Part shown: one piece after another, positions 1 to 11,744 of the stretch
How the letters are laid out: each line of letters starts with the position of its first letter
Numbering within the stretch: the stretch's first letter is position 1
Assembly: GCA_008360975.2 (NCBI GenBank)
Contig: CM039210.1
Span: 22,839,007 to 22,903,006, forward strand
Origin: Lichenostomus cassidix
Lineage: Eukaryota > Chordata > Aves > Passeriformes > Meliphagidae
Direction of reading: 5' to 3'
DNA: 64,000 bases
Notes under the pieces: generated by a model
Seen by the model: the letters and a program-made list of their open reading frames with translations, nothing else
Told to the model about the DNA's origin: nothing
Database searches by the model: none
Translations under genes and position numbers: made by a program

Positions 1-1340
1 CCTGAGGCTGTTCCAGAGCCTGAGGGTGTCCCTGAGCCTGACCCTGTCCGACAGCCTGCCTCAGAGATGAACGGTCCTGATTGGGTGGGGGTACTAGCAA
101 AGGAGATACGCAAGGTGCTGAGGGAATATGCTTCCTCAGCTGGTGGGAAACCCTCTCCTTGCCCCAAAGGGGAGGAGTCTGATGGTGCAGCAGTGGAACC
201 CACAGACGTTACAACCATCCAGGTTCCAGCTGAACCACGAGAGCAATCACACCCAGCAGCAGTTGCCCCTGTGGTGCGTACAAAGTATAAAACCAAATCA
301 GTATGCCCAGTTAGTGATGATGGGGAACCAGGGCCCTCAAAACGAGCAGGGGAGCCTGACCCCATAATCATCACCGAGTCCCTGTCCTACGACAGCATCT
401 GTAATCTCTGAAATGACATTGTGCGACGGGGGTGCGAGGCTTTCTCAACCTGGTTACTTTGGGTTTGGGACCTTATGGGCACAGGTGTGCAGCTGGATAG
501 TAACGAGGCAAGCAATTTGGGATCCTTGGCCCAGGACCTGGGTGTGGACAGGGTGTTCATGAGGGAGTCAGGGCCCCTTCCTCTCTGGGAGAGGCTTTTA
601 ATAAGTGTAAGATAGAGGTTTGTTCGCAAAGACAGAATACAGGAGCACTACTGTAGACTGCCTTGGAAGACCATTGAGGAAGGGATCCAAAGGCTGAGAG
701 AAGTGGCCGTACTGGAAGTGCTTTTTGGGAGGGAAAGACAGCACGAAAATGAACCTGACAGGGTCAGATGCACTGGGCAAATGTTGTGGAACCTGGCAAA
801 TATAGGCCCATCCCAATATGCCACCTTCATTGCACCAATTAATGCTGATGACAACTGAGAGACAGTGGGTTCCATAGCTGACAGGCTCAGATATTATGCA
901 AGTGTGATCGATGGCCCAATGCAGGCTCATGTCTGCTGTGGATAAGGAGTTGAAAGAGGAGATGAGGGAGTGGAAGGAGGAGGTAAGGAAAAACAGCGTG
1001 GCACCAGTGAGAGTCACAGGCCCCAACACTAGAGCCTGACATCCCCCAGCTAGGGAGAGAGGGTACACCCCACGAGCTGAGTTGTGGTTCTTTCTGCATG
1101 ACCATGGGGAAGACATGAGAAGGGGGGATGGGAAGCCCACTTTTGTCCTGGCAGCACAGGTGCATCAGCTTAAGGAGAAAAATGCTAGCCAAGGGGGTTC
1201 CACTAAAGCGAAGGTAGCCTCAGCTTCCTGTGGCCGACCTGCTAGGTACAACAGAAGGGAAGATGATGGGTCAGATCCCCTTGAAGGAACCTCTAGAATG
1301 TATGACCAGGAAGGGAATGATAACCAGTGCTAGAGGGGCC
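1..1340 (+). pseudogene. ERV-L-type gag remnant (element A1)
   Basis: This is a decayed structural (Gag) gene of a class III endogenous retrovirus. One frame can be followed from the window edge through 67-411 and 421-615 to about 860, with in-frame stops at 409-411 and 613-615. The first bases encode a Pro/Glu-rich repeat. The same protein is recognisable in element A2 at 6060-7460: both share a KSxCPxxDDGExGPS stretch and an ITESLSxxSxCNL stretch. It ends in a segment shared with A2 just upstream of the protease gene. The 5' end lies outside the window. The ERV-L assignment rests on the attached pol. Confidence 0.6.
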
Positions 1341-1387
1341 CAGCCCCTAGCCAGGTAGAGGCACGGGAAAACCGCATCTTTTGGACT

Positions 1388-2714
1388 GTGTGGATTCGAT
1401 GGCCTGGCGCATCAGAGCCACAAAAATATGAAGCATTAGTTGATACAGGTGCGCAGTGTACCCTAATGCCATCAGAACTTGTGGGGGCAGAACCCATTTC
1501 TATTGCTGGGGTGACAGGGGGATCACAGCAGTTGACCCTGGTGGAAGCCGAGGTGAGCCTGACTGGGAAGGAGTGGCAAAAACATCCCATTATGACTGGT
1601 CCAGAGGCCCCATGTATTCTGGGCATAGATTTCCTTTGTAGTGGCTCTTTCAAAGACCCAAAAGGTCTCAAGTGGGCTTTTGGAATAGCTGCTGTCGAGG
1701 TAGAGGGCGTGAGGCAATTGAACACCTTGCCTGGACTATCAGAGAACCCTTCTGCATTTGGACTTTTGAAGGTGGAGGACCAACAAGTACCAATTGCCAC
1801 CTCGACAGTGCACCGCCGGCAATACAGAACAAATCGAGATGCTGTGGTTCCCATCCACAAGATGGTCTGTGAGCTGGAGAGCCAAGGGGTGGTCAGCAAG
1901 GCCCACTCATCCTTTAACAACCCCATCTGGCCTGTGTGCAAATCTGAACGAGAATGGAGATTGACTGTGGACTTTCGTGCCTTGAATTATGTGACTCCAC
2001 CGCTGAGTGCCGCCATGCCAGACATGCTGGAGCTCCAGCATGAGCTAGAGTCCAAGGCAGCAGAGTGGTATGCCACTATTGACATTGCTAATGCATTTTT
2101 CTCCATTCCTCTGGCAGCAGAGTGCAGACCTCAGTTTGCTTTCACCTGGAGGGGTGTGCAGTACACATAGAACCAACAGCACCAGGGGTGGAAGCACAGT
2201 CCCACCATTTGTCATGGACTGATCCAGGCTGCATTGGAAAAGGGTGAGGCTCCGGAACATCTGCAATACATCGATGACATCATTGTGTGGGGGAACATGG
2301 CAGAAGTGTTTGAGAAAGGAGAGAAAATCATCCAGATTCTCCTGGAAGCTGGTTTTGCCATCAAAAAGAGCAAAGTCAAGGGGCCTGCCAAACAGATCCA
2401 GTTCCTGGGGGTGAAGTGGCGCGATGGATGGCACCAGAATCCCACCGAGGTCATCAATAAGATCACAGCAATGTCCCCACCAACCAACAAGAAGGAAGCG
2501 CAAGCTTTCCTAGGTGCCATAGGCTTTTGGAGGATGCACATCCCTTAGTACAGCCAGATTGTGAGCCCTCTCCATCTGGTGACACCCAAGAAAAATGGTT
2601 TTCACTGGGGCCCTGAACAGCAACAAGCCTTCGCCCAGATCAAGCAGGAGATCGCTCATGCCGTAGCCGTTGGCCCAGTCAGGACAGGACGAGAAGTGAA
2701 GAATGTGCTCTGAA
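1388..2714 (+). pseudogene. ERV-L-type protease-reverse transcriptase remnant (A1)
   Basis: This is the 5' half of a retroviral pol gene. The protease active site LVDTGAQ is near the start, followed by the flap-side GIDFL. The reverse transcriptase then shows WRLTVDFRALN, ATIDIANAFFSIPL and the catalytic box as QYIDDI (2265-2282); YIDD rather than YVDD or YMDD is typical of ERV-L-like elements. The frame is continuous except for stops at 2168-2170 (a Trp codon in copy A2) and 2546-2548. It fades out near 2714, where RNase H and integrase should follow, so the gene is truncated as well as stopped. Confidence 0.8.
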
Positions 2715-3007
2715 GACTTGAGCCTTCCTCAATGCGACCACCAGAGAGAACTGCAGCTGTGCGAAATTGTGCAACCCGATCCTGGGAACTTATTGGCTTA
2801 GACACTCCTTTGTATTAGAATAGGCCTTCCCCTTTATGAATATATATGTAATCACAGCATAAGAATGAGAAAGCAATGCACCCTGGTGTGCATGTTAGGC
2901 AGACCATCCCCCATCCACCCGGTGCTGAATAAAGAAATACCTGCTTCAAAGATGAAAAGTCTCTGGAGTTGCTGCACTGCAATTTGCATGATTCAGAAAA
3001 AAAGGGG
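2715..3007 (+). repeat. LTR fragment (R-U5 part), polyadenylation signal visible
   Basis: No coding frame is evident. The stretch with CCGGTGCTGAATAAAG (around 2920-2935) also occurs, diverged, at 58889-59015, and looks like the R-U5 part of an avian LTR with its AATAAA signal. The last bases, a run of A then GGGG at about 2997-3007, look like a polypurine tract directly before the LTR that starts at 3008. This suggests the end of the A1 internal region was overwritten by this fragment but its polypurine tract survived. Confidence 0.5.
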
Positions 3008-3415
3008 TGTCGGGGTTTGACCCTGACTAAACGCTGACACTCCGGCTCTCTCCTGTTGCAGACATGCAGGAGAGGGGAAAGAAAAAAACTGTAAAAAATA
3101 TACACTAATCTCATGAGTTAAGTGAGATAGTACACTGGTAGGAGGATGTACAGAAGAAAGGGCAGACAGGCTCTAAACTTAAAGTTCTAAAGTGATTTAA
3201 TTACTTAACAGAGTTGGAGGATAAATGCAAGGCAAAAATAAACTTTTCATACACTATTTTGTTCACTCACCCCCTCCCTCTTACGAACTCATTTTTATTC
3301 ACCCCCTTTCTTCTTTTTAACCAACAAGCTCGGGTAGGGGGGCAGGGTGTGGGGTATTTTCTCAGTCTCCAGAGCAGGTCTATAAATTTATTTATCACCA
3401 CAATTCTTCTACTAC

Positions 3416-4385
3416 TGATGCCTGATGGGTTTTTTGTCCTTTTCATTATACTTTTACACTCTTTATATATATCCTTTTACCCTTCCCCATTCCTGTACTT
3501 TTTACTCCCTGTATCTCAACCCTACATGTTTATAACCCTTGTACCCTTGCCCTGCTCAGAATTCTTTGGGGAAGATGAAACATCCCCACAATCTCAAGAA
3601 CATGAGGCACCAACCTTGAACAGAGCCCCGTCACTGAGACCTGTAAGGAAGGAACTCCGTGGGGTTTAGTTATGGGGATAAAAATAGGGACAAGAGATCT
3701 CTAAAGATGAGTTTTAGAACATGAGGGTTTATTGCGAAAGAGCGTGGGTGTGAGAGGCCTGCTAGGCTGCAAGACGTAGCCCAAAGCAGGCCAGAGAAAA
3801 GAGAGAGAGAGCAGAAAGAAGAGAGTAAAAAAGAGCGATTTGCTGTTTACAATGCAATAAATCACCTTCTCTGTTGAATATTCTAATTCCCTTTAACCAA
3901 TCTAAGACAAGCTACAAACCCTACAGCATTTACATACAACCTATAAGAATCATCACATTACCATATGGGGTCATGTTTCAAACCTTAAAAAAACTGCTTT
4001 TTGGGATCTCCACCAGGCAGGCAGGGTCTGCTTCTGACCTTTGGACTTGCCTAGGCAGAGGGCATTGTTCTATCAAGAAGGGGGATTACCTTCAGTAACC
4101 ATCCTATTTCATCTTCCCCAACAGAGACCTGTTTTTGTAAACTAAGTTGTAACCTTTTTGGGGGGAGGTAATTTTAATAAGGGGGCAATTAATTCATTTG
4201 TTAGACTTCTCATTGGAGACTTTTAGCTAAGTATGCTAATCTAGGGGGTCCATAAATTGTATACGGGGGATATCGTCGGGGCTTGAGTCATCGTGGTGCA
4301 CCTGGAATCCTATTAAACCAAGGTAATACCCTTTTCCTATACTGCGTGTCTGTGTCTCAAATTTTTATCAGCATTTAAGGCATCA
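3416..4385 (+). mobile_element. Solo LTR, TGATGCC/GGCATCA family, in the LTR at 3008
   Basis: The ends are TGATGCCT and AGGCATCA, and it is flanked by the 4-bp target duplication CTAC (3412-3415 and 4386-4389). Four-base duplications are the gammaretrovirus pattern. Other members are at 10202, 52216, 58406, 59474 and 60777. It carries a further LTR at 3642-4123; without that the LTR is about 480 bp, matching the other copies. Confidence 0.9.
3642..4123 (-). mobile_element. Solo LTR, third nesting level, target duplication GAGACC
   Basis: A 482-bp insertion within the TGATGCC LTR. On the minus strand it starts TGTTGGGGAAG and ends CCTTACA. It is flanked by GAGACC at 3636-3641 and 4124-4129. 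A 6-bp duplication fits an alpha- or betaretrovirus-like integrase. The minus strand shows an AATAAA about 110 bases before its end, which sets the orientation. Uninterrupted copies of the host LTR (52216, 58406) confirm the junctions. Confidence 0.88.
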
Positions 4386-5462
4386 CTACAAATACTCTTT
4401 ATTTCTACTTATTTCTCTCTCTCTCCAGACAGTTTTCTGCTCTCACCCCCTCTCTCTTAAGAAGCAATTTCTCTGCTCACTCCCCCTTCCTTCTTTCCAA
4501 ACCAACAACACGGGCAGGGTAAGGGGTTTTTTTCTGGTTAGTTCATCAGGGAGAGGGGTTCTCTACTTAGCCACGGGGTCCCTCCCACGAGAGACAGTCC
4601 TCTGGGAACTTCTTGGGTGTGGGTCCAATCTCACAAGCAACATCCCGCCTGAATTCTGCAACATGAGTTCTTTTGTCCATAGGGTGCCGAGTCTCCTGAG
4701 CTGAGGCCAGGCTGCTTCTATTCCAGGAGCAAGGCCTTTCTCTCTCTTGCAAGGCCTTTGTAGCTTTAACTCTTTCGCTGAGACTCCAACTGGATTACAG
4801 CTTTCTCCAGGCATCTACCTGCTCCTCTGGCATGGGCTGTGGGTGCATTTCTGCATCCTTGTGGACTCCATGGGCTGCAGGGGGAACCTCCTGCTTCCCC
4901 CCATGGCCTTCACCACGGCTAGAAGAGGGTTTTCAGCTCTGGCGCCTGGAGCATCAACTCCCCCACCTTCTTCACTGACCTTGGTGTCTCCATGTTGTTT
5001 TCCCCTCACATATTTTTACCTCTACCTCCTCCTCCTCCAACTACAAAGAAGTATGGTGCCTACCTTGTTTTGAATTTTTCTTAAATATGTTTTCACAGAG
5101 GCGTAACTAGCACTTCTAATTGGCCCAGACTTGGCCGGCAGCATGTCCATCACCTTTAGAGCCATCAGAGATTGGCTCTGCTGGACTTGATGAAAAACTT
5201 CCAGAACTTTCACTCAGGACACACAGGAGCCATCTTTGTGCCACTCCCCACCCCTCAGACACTTCCTCAGGCTTACCACAACAGCTTCTGAGGGGTCCAA
5301 ATTTCTCCTAGATGTTAAGAAATACTTTACTGATGTTTTGGGCCAATCAAAACCACCACAGGGGGAGAGCTCATTTTAGAATGTTCCCCTTGGATTGTCT
5401 TAAGCCGACTAATTTGGCACCTAACTAAAGGGGCACAAGAGAAAAGGAGAAAAAAAATAACA

Positions 5463-7485
5463 ATGTTGTCTGTAACATTTGTTATTGGGTGTAAAACTCA
5501 CTGGTCACCATGCTGCCCAGTTCTAATCATGAGGCTGTGGTGCATAGGATTGTATACTTCTCCTTATAGATGGTACCATTTGCCTGAGATATGGCTCTTT
5601 TTTGGATCAGGGACACAAACCAAGATTGCTTTGTTGATACACTCTGTGATATCAGCTTATGTAAAGATAATATCAGAGGCAACAAATATTATTTGGGATG
5701 TGTATTTGTTGCTGTTTGCCTGTCCTGGTCTCAGCTGCTACTTCTGGGGGTTTATTAATAATCGCACCCAGCCTGTTGGGGAAACAGGAGGGAATGATTT
5801 TTCCCAGCCTTTTACCTCCTTCTCCCCCTTCAGGTCTGACACATCACCTTTTGAGAATGTTTATTTCCCTCTGAATGTTAAAGACACCATATTTTTGTTG
5901 CTAGTTCTGCTATGTCTCCTCTGTATGGTCTACAATGCATTTGGAATCAGGGCTGAGATTTCCAGGGAGGTTGCCCAGAGATCTGCCCCAGTGGTGGAAA
6001 TTCATGAGTGGCAGTGGTTGTGGGAGGATATAGGCCAGGTCCTGAAGAAATACTCTGCCTGAGTAGTTTGGAATTTTTCCCCTGAGCAAATTCAGAACCC
6101 AGCTGAGGCAGGAAAATATCTGAAAAAAAATTACGACAACTCCAAAGAGAGGGAACTTATTGCACTGTGCTGGGTCCCAGCTAATGCTTATCGCCCACTG
6201 CTCATTACTGTAAAGCAGCTGCTACAGCCAGAGGGGAAGGAGATCAAATCTACAGCCCCCACAGTCACTCAGGCTGCAGTTAAACCAGAAGGGCAGCCTA
6301 AGCCAATAGCAGTCGCCCCTGTCCAGAGGAGGAAATATATGACCAAATCCATTTGCCCAATGAATGACGATGGGGAGGCAGGACCCTCACACCCAGCAGA
6401 GGAATCAGAACCAGAAATAATCACTGAGTCTTTGTCCTTAGAAAGTGTCTGCAATCTGAGGAAAGACCTCACCTGATGACCCAACAAGTCTATATTGAGC
6501 TGGTTGATATGGGTCTGGGACACTGCAGATGATGGTATAATTTGGATGGTACTGAAGCAAGACAGTTGTGATCTCTGTCATATGATGTGGGTATCGACCA
6601 GGGGATCACAAGGAAGCCCAAACCTCTCAGCCCTCCGGATGTGACTCTTAAAAAATGTGAAGGAGAGATACCTTTGCCAAGAAGATTTCCAGCTGCAGCA
6701 AGGCCCTTGGAAGACCATGGAGCAAGGAATCCCATTTGTGGTAACTGGCTGTGATAGAGATCCTTTTCTCAAATGATGACCACACCACTAAGAGTCCAGA
6801 CCTGGTAAAATGTAGAACACTGATATGGCTCAAATTTGCATGACTCGGGACCCAAGTGTACTCCCAGTTCCTAGGATCACTGCAGTGGAATGAGGAAAAC
6901 GAGCCAGTGGGCACTATGAGAAGAAGGTTCTAGACATATGCCCATACTGCTCATGCCCCAACATGAGCCCAAATCTTGGCTGTAGAAACAGACTTGACCA
7001 AGCACATGTAGAAATTGGAAGAGAGGATGGAAGAGAGCCATCAGTAACTCAGGAAGGAGCTTGAAGAAGACTTTTTCCAAGTTTTGTCAGTACAGACCAC
7101 AGCCCTGTTATCAGTAGATATCTCCCAGCTAGGGAGAGGGGATGCACCCCACGAGGTGATCTGTGGTTCTTCCAGTGTGAGAATGGGGAAGATGTGAGAT
7201 GGGATGGAAAACCTACTGCTGTCTTAGCAGCACAGGTGTGTAAGCTAAAAGAGGAAACTACTAACAGAGGGAGTTCTACAAGAATGAATGTAGCTCCAGT
7301 TTCCCGTGACCAAGCTCCTAGGTATAACAGAAGTGAGGATAACATGCCTCTTGAAGGGACCTCCAGAATATATGTCCAGGAACGGAACAAAAGCTATGAC
7401 TGGGGGGGCCCTACCTCTAGCCAGGTAGAGGCCAGGAAAAATCAGTTTTTTTGGACTGTGTGGATCTGATGGCCTGGCTCATCAT
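5463..7485 (+). pseudogene. ERV-L-type pre-gag/gag region of A2 with hydrophobic N-terminus
   Basis: A 199-codon open frame (5463-6062) ends in TGA and the same frame runs on into Gag sequence homologous to A1. The open part has at least three hydrophobic stretches, the clearest near residues 143-162 with many Leu, which is unusual for a Gag N-terminus. It may be a Gag signal-anchor or a separate upstream protein; I do not recognise it. Further downstream the frame is broken. At 7486 the gene is cut by a solo LTR just inside the segment that leads into protease. Confidence 0.55.
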
Positions 7486-8217
7486 TGTCTTGCATGGGAG
7501 AGAGGAGATTTATGTGCTTTTGCAGTTTGACAGGCTTTAAGACAGCTAGTTCCCCAAGACTTAGTCCCGTTCGCAAGATTCTTTGATATCTGGCCGATTT
7601 GTCTAAAAATACCATTTATTTGACACAGAACATAACAAACATACAAACATAGAACAGATTGACACACATAGACACACAATGAATACATAATTGCAATACT
7701 ATGGTAAAAATGCAATTATGGGGTAAAACCTTGCTTGAACTATACAGATAGTTAAAAACGCAAGAAATGCTTACTTGAACAATAATGCAAGATAAGAAAT
7801 GCTTGCTTGAGCTAGCTGAAATGCAAGTTAATGAAAGGTACCTATAAGTTAGCCGGAATAATACAATTTAGGAAACTCAATGATCTTACCAAATCCATAT
7901 TTGGAGCTGGAATACATTAAGATTTCCTCACTCAATCCCAGGGAAGTAACCACAGGGCTGCGTCCAGACCTGGGGAGAAGGCATTTCTTCACGCTGTAGA
8001 AAGCTTCTGATTTTACTGAGTTTTTCGTGGTGTTTTATAGGGAAAAGAGTGTGTATTTGCGGTCACCTGAAAATTATTCACATTCTCTCAGTGTCTCGCT
8101 CTGAGTTCCAGACGCCAGCACTGATAGTCAGGATTAAGCCATTGACTTAATCTGAGCCATCGATCTCGGCTAGCAATCAGGGAGAGAGAGAAGGGGGGGG
8201 GTGTCTGTCCTGCCACA
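7486..8217 (-). mobile_element. Solo LTR in A2, target duplication ATCAT
   Basis: The plus-strand ends are TGTCTTGC and CTGCCACA, flanked by ATCAT at 7481-7485 and 8218-8222. It is the reverse complement of the LTRs at 28471-29174 and 39024-39764, which share the TGTGGCAGGACA start and also have 5-bp duplications. It interrupts the start of the A2 protease gene: A1 reads straight through the equivalent point near 1402. Confidence 0.93.
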
Positions 8218-8222
8218 ATCAT

Positions 8223-10201
8223 AACCACAGCAATACAAGGCTTTGGTTGACACTGGCACACAATGTACTCAGATACAATTGGGACATGTGGGGGCAGAAC
8301 CCGTTTCCATTGCTGGGGTGACAGGGCAGTCTCAGCAGCTGGCTCTGTTGGAAACTGAAGTGAGCTTGACCAGGAAGGAGTGTGTCGTAGTTTGACCCTG
8401 GCCAAATGCCAGGCACTGACGACATCTGCTCTCTCCCCTCTCCCCTGCCACAGCTGGGCAGAGGAGAGGAAAAAAAAGTTAGCACACACACACAAAGGCC
8501 TCATGAGTTGAGATAAGGAACTGGAAGAAGACGCACTGAGGGCAAAACAGACTGAAAACTTAAAGTTGCAAAGTGATTTATTGCTAACACAGAGTCAGAG
8601 GAGGATAAAATGAGAAGTAAAATAAAGCCCTTAGAGCACCGTTTCTCGGCTCACTCCCCTCCCTCCTTCCCACCAGCAGCACAGGGGGGCAGGGTATGGG
8701 GGTTTGGTCAGTCCATCACCAAGATTTTCTTCCGCTGCTCAGGGAGAGGAGTCCTCTACATTGCTGTGGGGTCCCTCCCACGGGAGACAGTTCTCTGTGA
8801 ACTCCTCCGGCGTGGGTCCATCTCACGAGCAGCAGCCCGCCTGAATCTGCTGAAATGTAAGTCTCCTCCCACGGGCAGACAATCCTCCCAAAATGGCTGT
8901 GACGTGGGCCCCTCGTCCACGGGATGCAGACCTGCAAGGCCAGGCTGTTCCATCTCGGAAGCAAGGCCTCTCTCTCCACTGGGACTCCCACTGGACCACA
9001 GCCTCCTCCAGGCATCCATCCGCTCAGGCGTGGGCACCTCCCCACGGGCTGTGGGTGGATCTCTGTATCCCCCGTGGACCCCATGGGCTGCAGGGGGACA
9101 ACCTGCTCCACCATGGTCTTCATGATGGCCAGCAGAGGATTGTCTTCTCCGGTGCCTGGAGCACCTCCTCCCCCACCTTCTCCACGGACCTCGGCATCTC
9201 CATGTTGTCCTCCCTCACATATTCTCACCTCCTCCTCCTTCTCTGGCTAAAAAGAAGTGTGTGCACCCATTGTTTTGATTTCTTCTTAAATATGTTATCA
9301 CAGAGGCGTAACCAACATCTCTAACTGGCCCAGACTTGGCCAGCAGCATGTCCATCATCTTCAGAGCCATCAGAGATTGGCTCTGCTGGACATGGTGAAA
9401 ATTTCCAGAACCTTCATACAGAACACACAGGAGCCATCTTTGTGCTTCTCCCCCCCCCCCCCCACCACTACCAAAAACTGGACCAAGAAAAACCAACACA
9501 GAGTGAATGAAACACGCTGTTGTGACTGGTCCAGAGGCCCTGTCTATTCTTGGTATAAATTACCTCAGGAGTGGGTATTTGAAAGACCCAAAAGGACATC
9601 TTTGTGCTTTTGGGATAGCTGCTGTGGAGACAGAATACATTAGATGATTGAACACCTTGCCTGGCCTCTCAGAGGACCCTTCTTCAGTAGGACTCCTGAG
9701 GGTGGAAGAACAACAGGTACCAATAGCTACCACTACAGTACATCGTTGGCAATACTGCACTAACCAACACTGTGATTCCCATACGCAAGATGATTTGTGA
9801 ACTGGAGAGCCATGGAGTGGTCATCAAGACTTGCTCACCTGTTCAATAGCCCCATATCGCCAGTGTGTAAGTCTTATGGAGAGTGAAGACTGACAGTGGA
9901 CTATTGTGGCCTAAATGAAGTCATACCATCACTGAGCACTGCTGTGCCAGACATGCTGGAACTTCAGTATGACCTGGAGTCCAAGGCAGCAGAATGGTAG
10001 GCCACTATTGAAATTCCTAATGCATTTTTCTCCATTCCTCTAGCAGCAGAGTGCAGGCCCCAGTTTGCCATCACCTGGTGGGGCATGCAGTACACCTGGA
10101 ATCCACTGCCCCAGGGGTGGAAATACAGCCCTACCATTTGCCATGGACTGATCCAGACTGTACTGGAAAAGGGTGAGGCTCCAGAACACTTGCAGAACAT
10201 C
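8223..10201 (+). pseudogene. ERV-L-type protease-RT remnant of A2, split by an LTR
   Basis: After the ATCAT duplication the sequence resumes the protease gene seen in A1, with codons for a VDTGTQC-like site (a degraded form of A1's VDTGAQC). It is interrupted again by the LTR at 8383-9500 and continues from 9506. The region corresponding to A1 RT (about 9700-10201) has several in-frame stops and small indels; it stops at 10201 where ERV-B inserted, exactly before the YIDD box. The gene is therefore non-functional. The remainder of A2 pol is not found to the right. Confidence 0.7.
8383..9500 (+). mobile_element. Complete ERV-L-type solo LTR, target duplication GAGTG
   Basis: It runs from TGTCGTAGTTTGACCC to CCAACACA and is flanked by GAGTG at 8378-8382 and 9501-9505. 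Five-base duplications are expected for ERV-L. At 1118 bp it is the only complete copy here of the family also seen at 3008-5360, 41107-41890 (minus) and 59236-59331 (minus). It contains C-rich low-complexity sequence near its end (about 9450-9465). Confidence 0.93.
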
Positions 10202-10689
10202 TGATGCCAAATTGATTTTTGCCTTTTTGCTTTTATATATTCTCTGTATTCTTTACATATATATTTGTAGCTCTGTAGCCTATTATTGTATAACTACATA
10301 GATTCATAGCTAGCATTTCATGTCCTCTATGAAACAGACAGACCAAGCCCCGGGAGTCCAAGGTTAGATTCTCTGGGAACCAAGATCAAAACAGCTTCCC
10401 GAGACACTTTTTCATAAACAAAGTTAGTTCCTATCTAAAGGGGAGGGGTTTCAGAAAAGGGTTGAACCAGGGGTAATTGCCTCATCACCTAAGTCACTAA
10501 TTGGGGATTCTTGTCAGTTACGCTAATTTTCTAAACATATCAAAGTGTATCTGCTTTATGTTATGGTGTGCATCTTCGGTGCTTTTTCATCCAGCGTGTT
10601 GTGCACCATAAGGATCCTTATAAAGGTAACTGCATTTTATCACCTAACTCTGTCTGGCTTGTAATTTTAGGACCAGGGAAAAGGCATCA
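10202..10689 (+). repeat. 5' LTR of ERV-B
   Basis: It starts TGATGCC and ends AAAAGGCATCA, so the ends are inverted repeats of each other. It is followed directly by a TGGCGA primer site and leader, which shows it is a 5' LTR rather than a solo LTR. It interrupts the RT of element A2. Confidence 0.85.
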
Positions 10690-10694
10690 GTGTC

Positions 10695-10712
10695 TGGCGA
10701 ACTCCGCTGGGA
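10695..10712 (+). promoter_or_regulatory. Primer-binding site of ERV-B, possibly tRNA-Arg
   Basis: Five bases after the LTR the sequence reads TGGCGAACTCCGCTGGGA. TGG is the complement of the tRNA CCA end, and TGGCGA is the start of several Arg tRNA 3'-end complements. ERV-F has TGGCGAGCCAGG at the same place, closer to tRNA-Arg(ACG). The tRNA identity is tentative. Confidence 0.5.
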
Positions 10713-11096
10713 CAAGAGGGACTTCTGACACAGCTTCTTGGATCAGGGACCACCCCATCCTGCTGGCATCATTTTTTAAAAAACAAGGGTTCTTCGCAGC
10801 AGTCTGGGAAACTCCGGGAGCTCCAGAATCTGGCACAGAAGTAAAGGTATGATAAAAAGGCTGTATTTTGTTGCTAGCATTTGTCCGTTTTTCATTTGGA
10901 GATCTTCTGTGGTTTTGTTTGGGCAGGAAAGGGGCCAGGGGGGCCCATAGCAGGTTTTCGTTGATTTTCTACGTTTCATTCTCCCCTGGTTTCTGCGGTG
11001 GTTTGGTCTGGAAGCCAGAAGGGGGGCGGGGGAGAAACACCTTTCCCTTACACTACTTTAATACTGTAATTGGGCAGTTTTGGCCTGTGGCAATGT

Positions 11097-11168
11097 GGCA
11101 AAGTGGCGCAGCAGTTATGTATTTGCATTTGAGTGCTGGGGATCGGGGTTTGAATCCCTGTCAGATAA
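11097..11168 (+). other. tRNA-like module 1 in ERV-B leader
   Basis: An A-box-like TGGCGCAGCAG lies at 11104-11114 and a B-box-like GGTTTGAATCC (one change from consensus) at 11147-11157, at tRNA-like spacing. The B-box sits in a 5-bp stem with a 7-base loop (CGGGG, loop, CCCTG), as in a T arm. The flanks do not pair as an acceptor stem, so this is tRNA-like, not a tRNA gene. Confidence 0.5.
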
Positions 11169-11240
11169 GGTTTTTCTCACTCACATGTGCGTGCTCTCTC
11201 TCTTTCTACTTTGTTTCTTGCTCTGCTACTGCCTGTTAGA

Positions 11241-11310
11241 GGGATAGCACATAGCATAGTTAGACCGCTCTAGCAGAGGAGAACCTGAGTTCAAATTCCC
11301 TGTAGGACTT
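11241..11310 (+). other. tRNA-like module 2 in ERV-B leader
   Basis: A-box-like TAGCATAGTTAGA (11252-11264) is followed by a B-box-like AGTTCAAATTCC (11288-11299). The spacing is again close to that of a tRNA gene. The T-arm stem is weaker than in module 1. It lies just before the region where Gag matrix homology begins. Confidence 0.45.
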
Positions 11311-11744
11311 GGTCTCGGAGGCTGTTGACTCTTTTCTTGGTGGCTTTTTTCCTGTTTGTAAATAGAAACATCGGATGCATATGCTTCAGTAAGGAAATAG
11401 AAATACCCCGAGACTCCCCGTTAGATTTAATATTAAAACACTGGCATACTCTAACAGGTAAAAAGACATCTCTTATCACAGAAAAACTGGTTTGGCTTTC
11501 TACGCAGGTCTGGCCCATGCAAAAGTTAGAGAGAAGAGGGACCTGGCCTCTACCTGGAAGCTTAGAAAGTGATTTAATATCTGAATTCTTATTACAACTC
11601 CATTAGGAGCAGTGTTGGGATCAAGTTCTATACATGGAACTTTTCATGCTATTTTTAAACAGACCAGGTTTATGTAAACCTAAGAAAGATAATTTTGTGA
11701 TGATTTGTAGAGGGAAAAGAAGGAATAAAAAGGAGGAACCTCTT

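Larger units (their letters stand above)
3008..5360 (+). repeat. ERV-L-type LTR between A1 and A2, split by nested LTRs
   Basis: It starts TGTCGGGGTTTGACCC directly after a polypurine tract and matches the complete solo LTR at 8383-9500 along most of its length. The shared body includes the stretch around 4560-5270 with the repeated CCATGGGCTGCAGGGG. The end, ACCACCACA near 5360, is diverged. Bases 3416-4389 are a later insertion. Since A1 internal sequence precedes it and A2 internal sequence follows, it probably served as 3' LTR of one copy and 5' LTR of the other. Confidence 0.7.

Noticed and set aside
598..1140. 180-codon minus-strand ORF
   Set aside because: It lies opposite ERV-L gag remnants and encodes nothing recognisable.
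11097..11310. Genuine tRNA genes
   Set aside because: A- and B-boxes are present but acceptor stems do not pair; kept only as tRNA-like modules.
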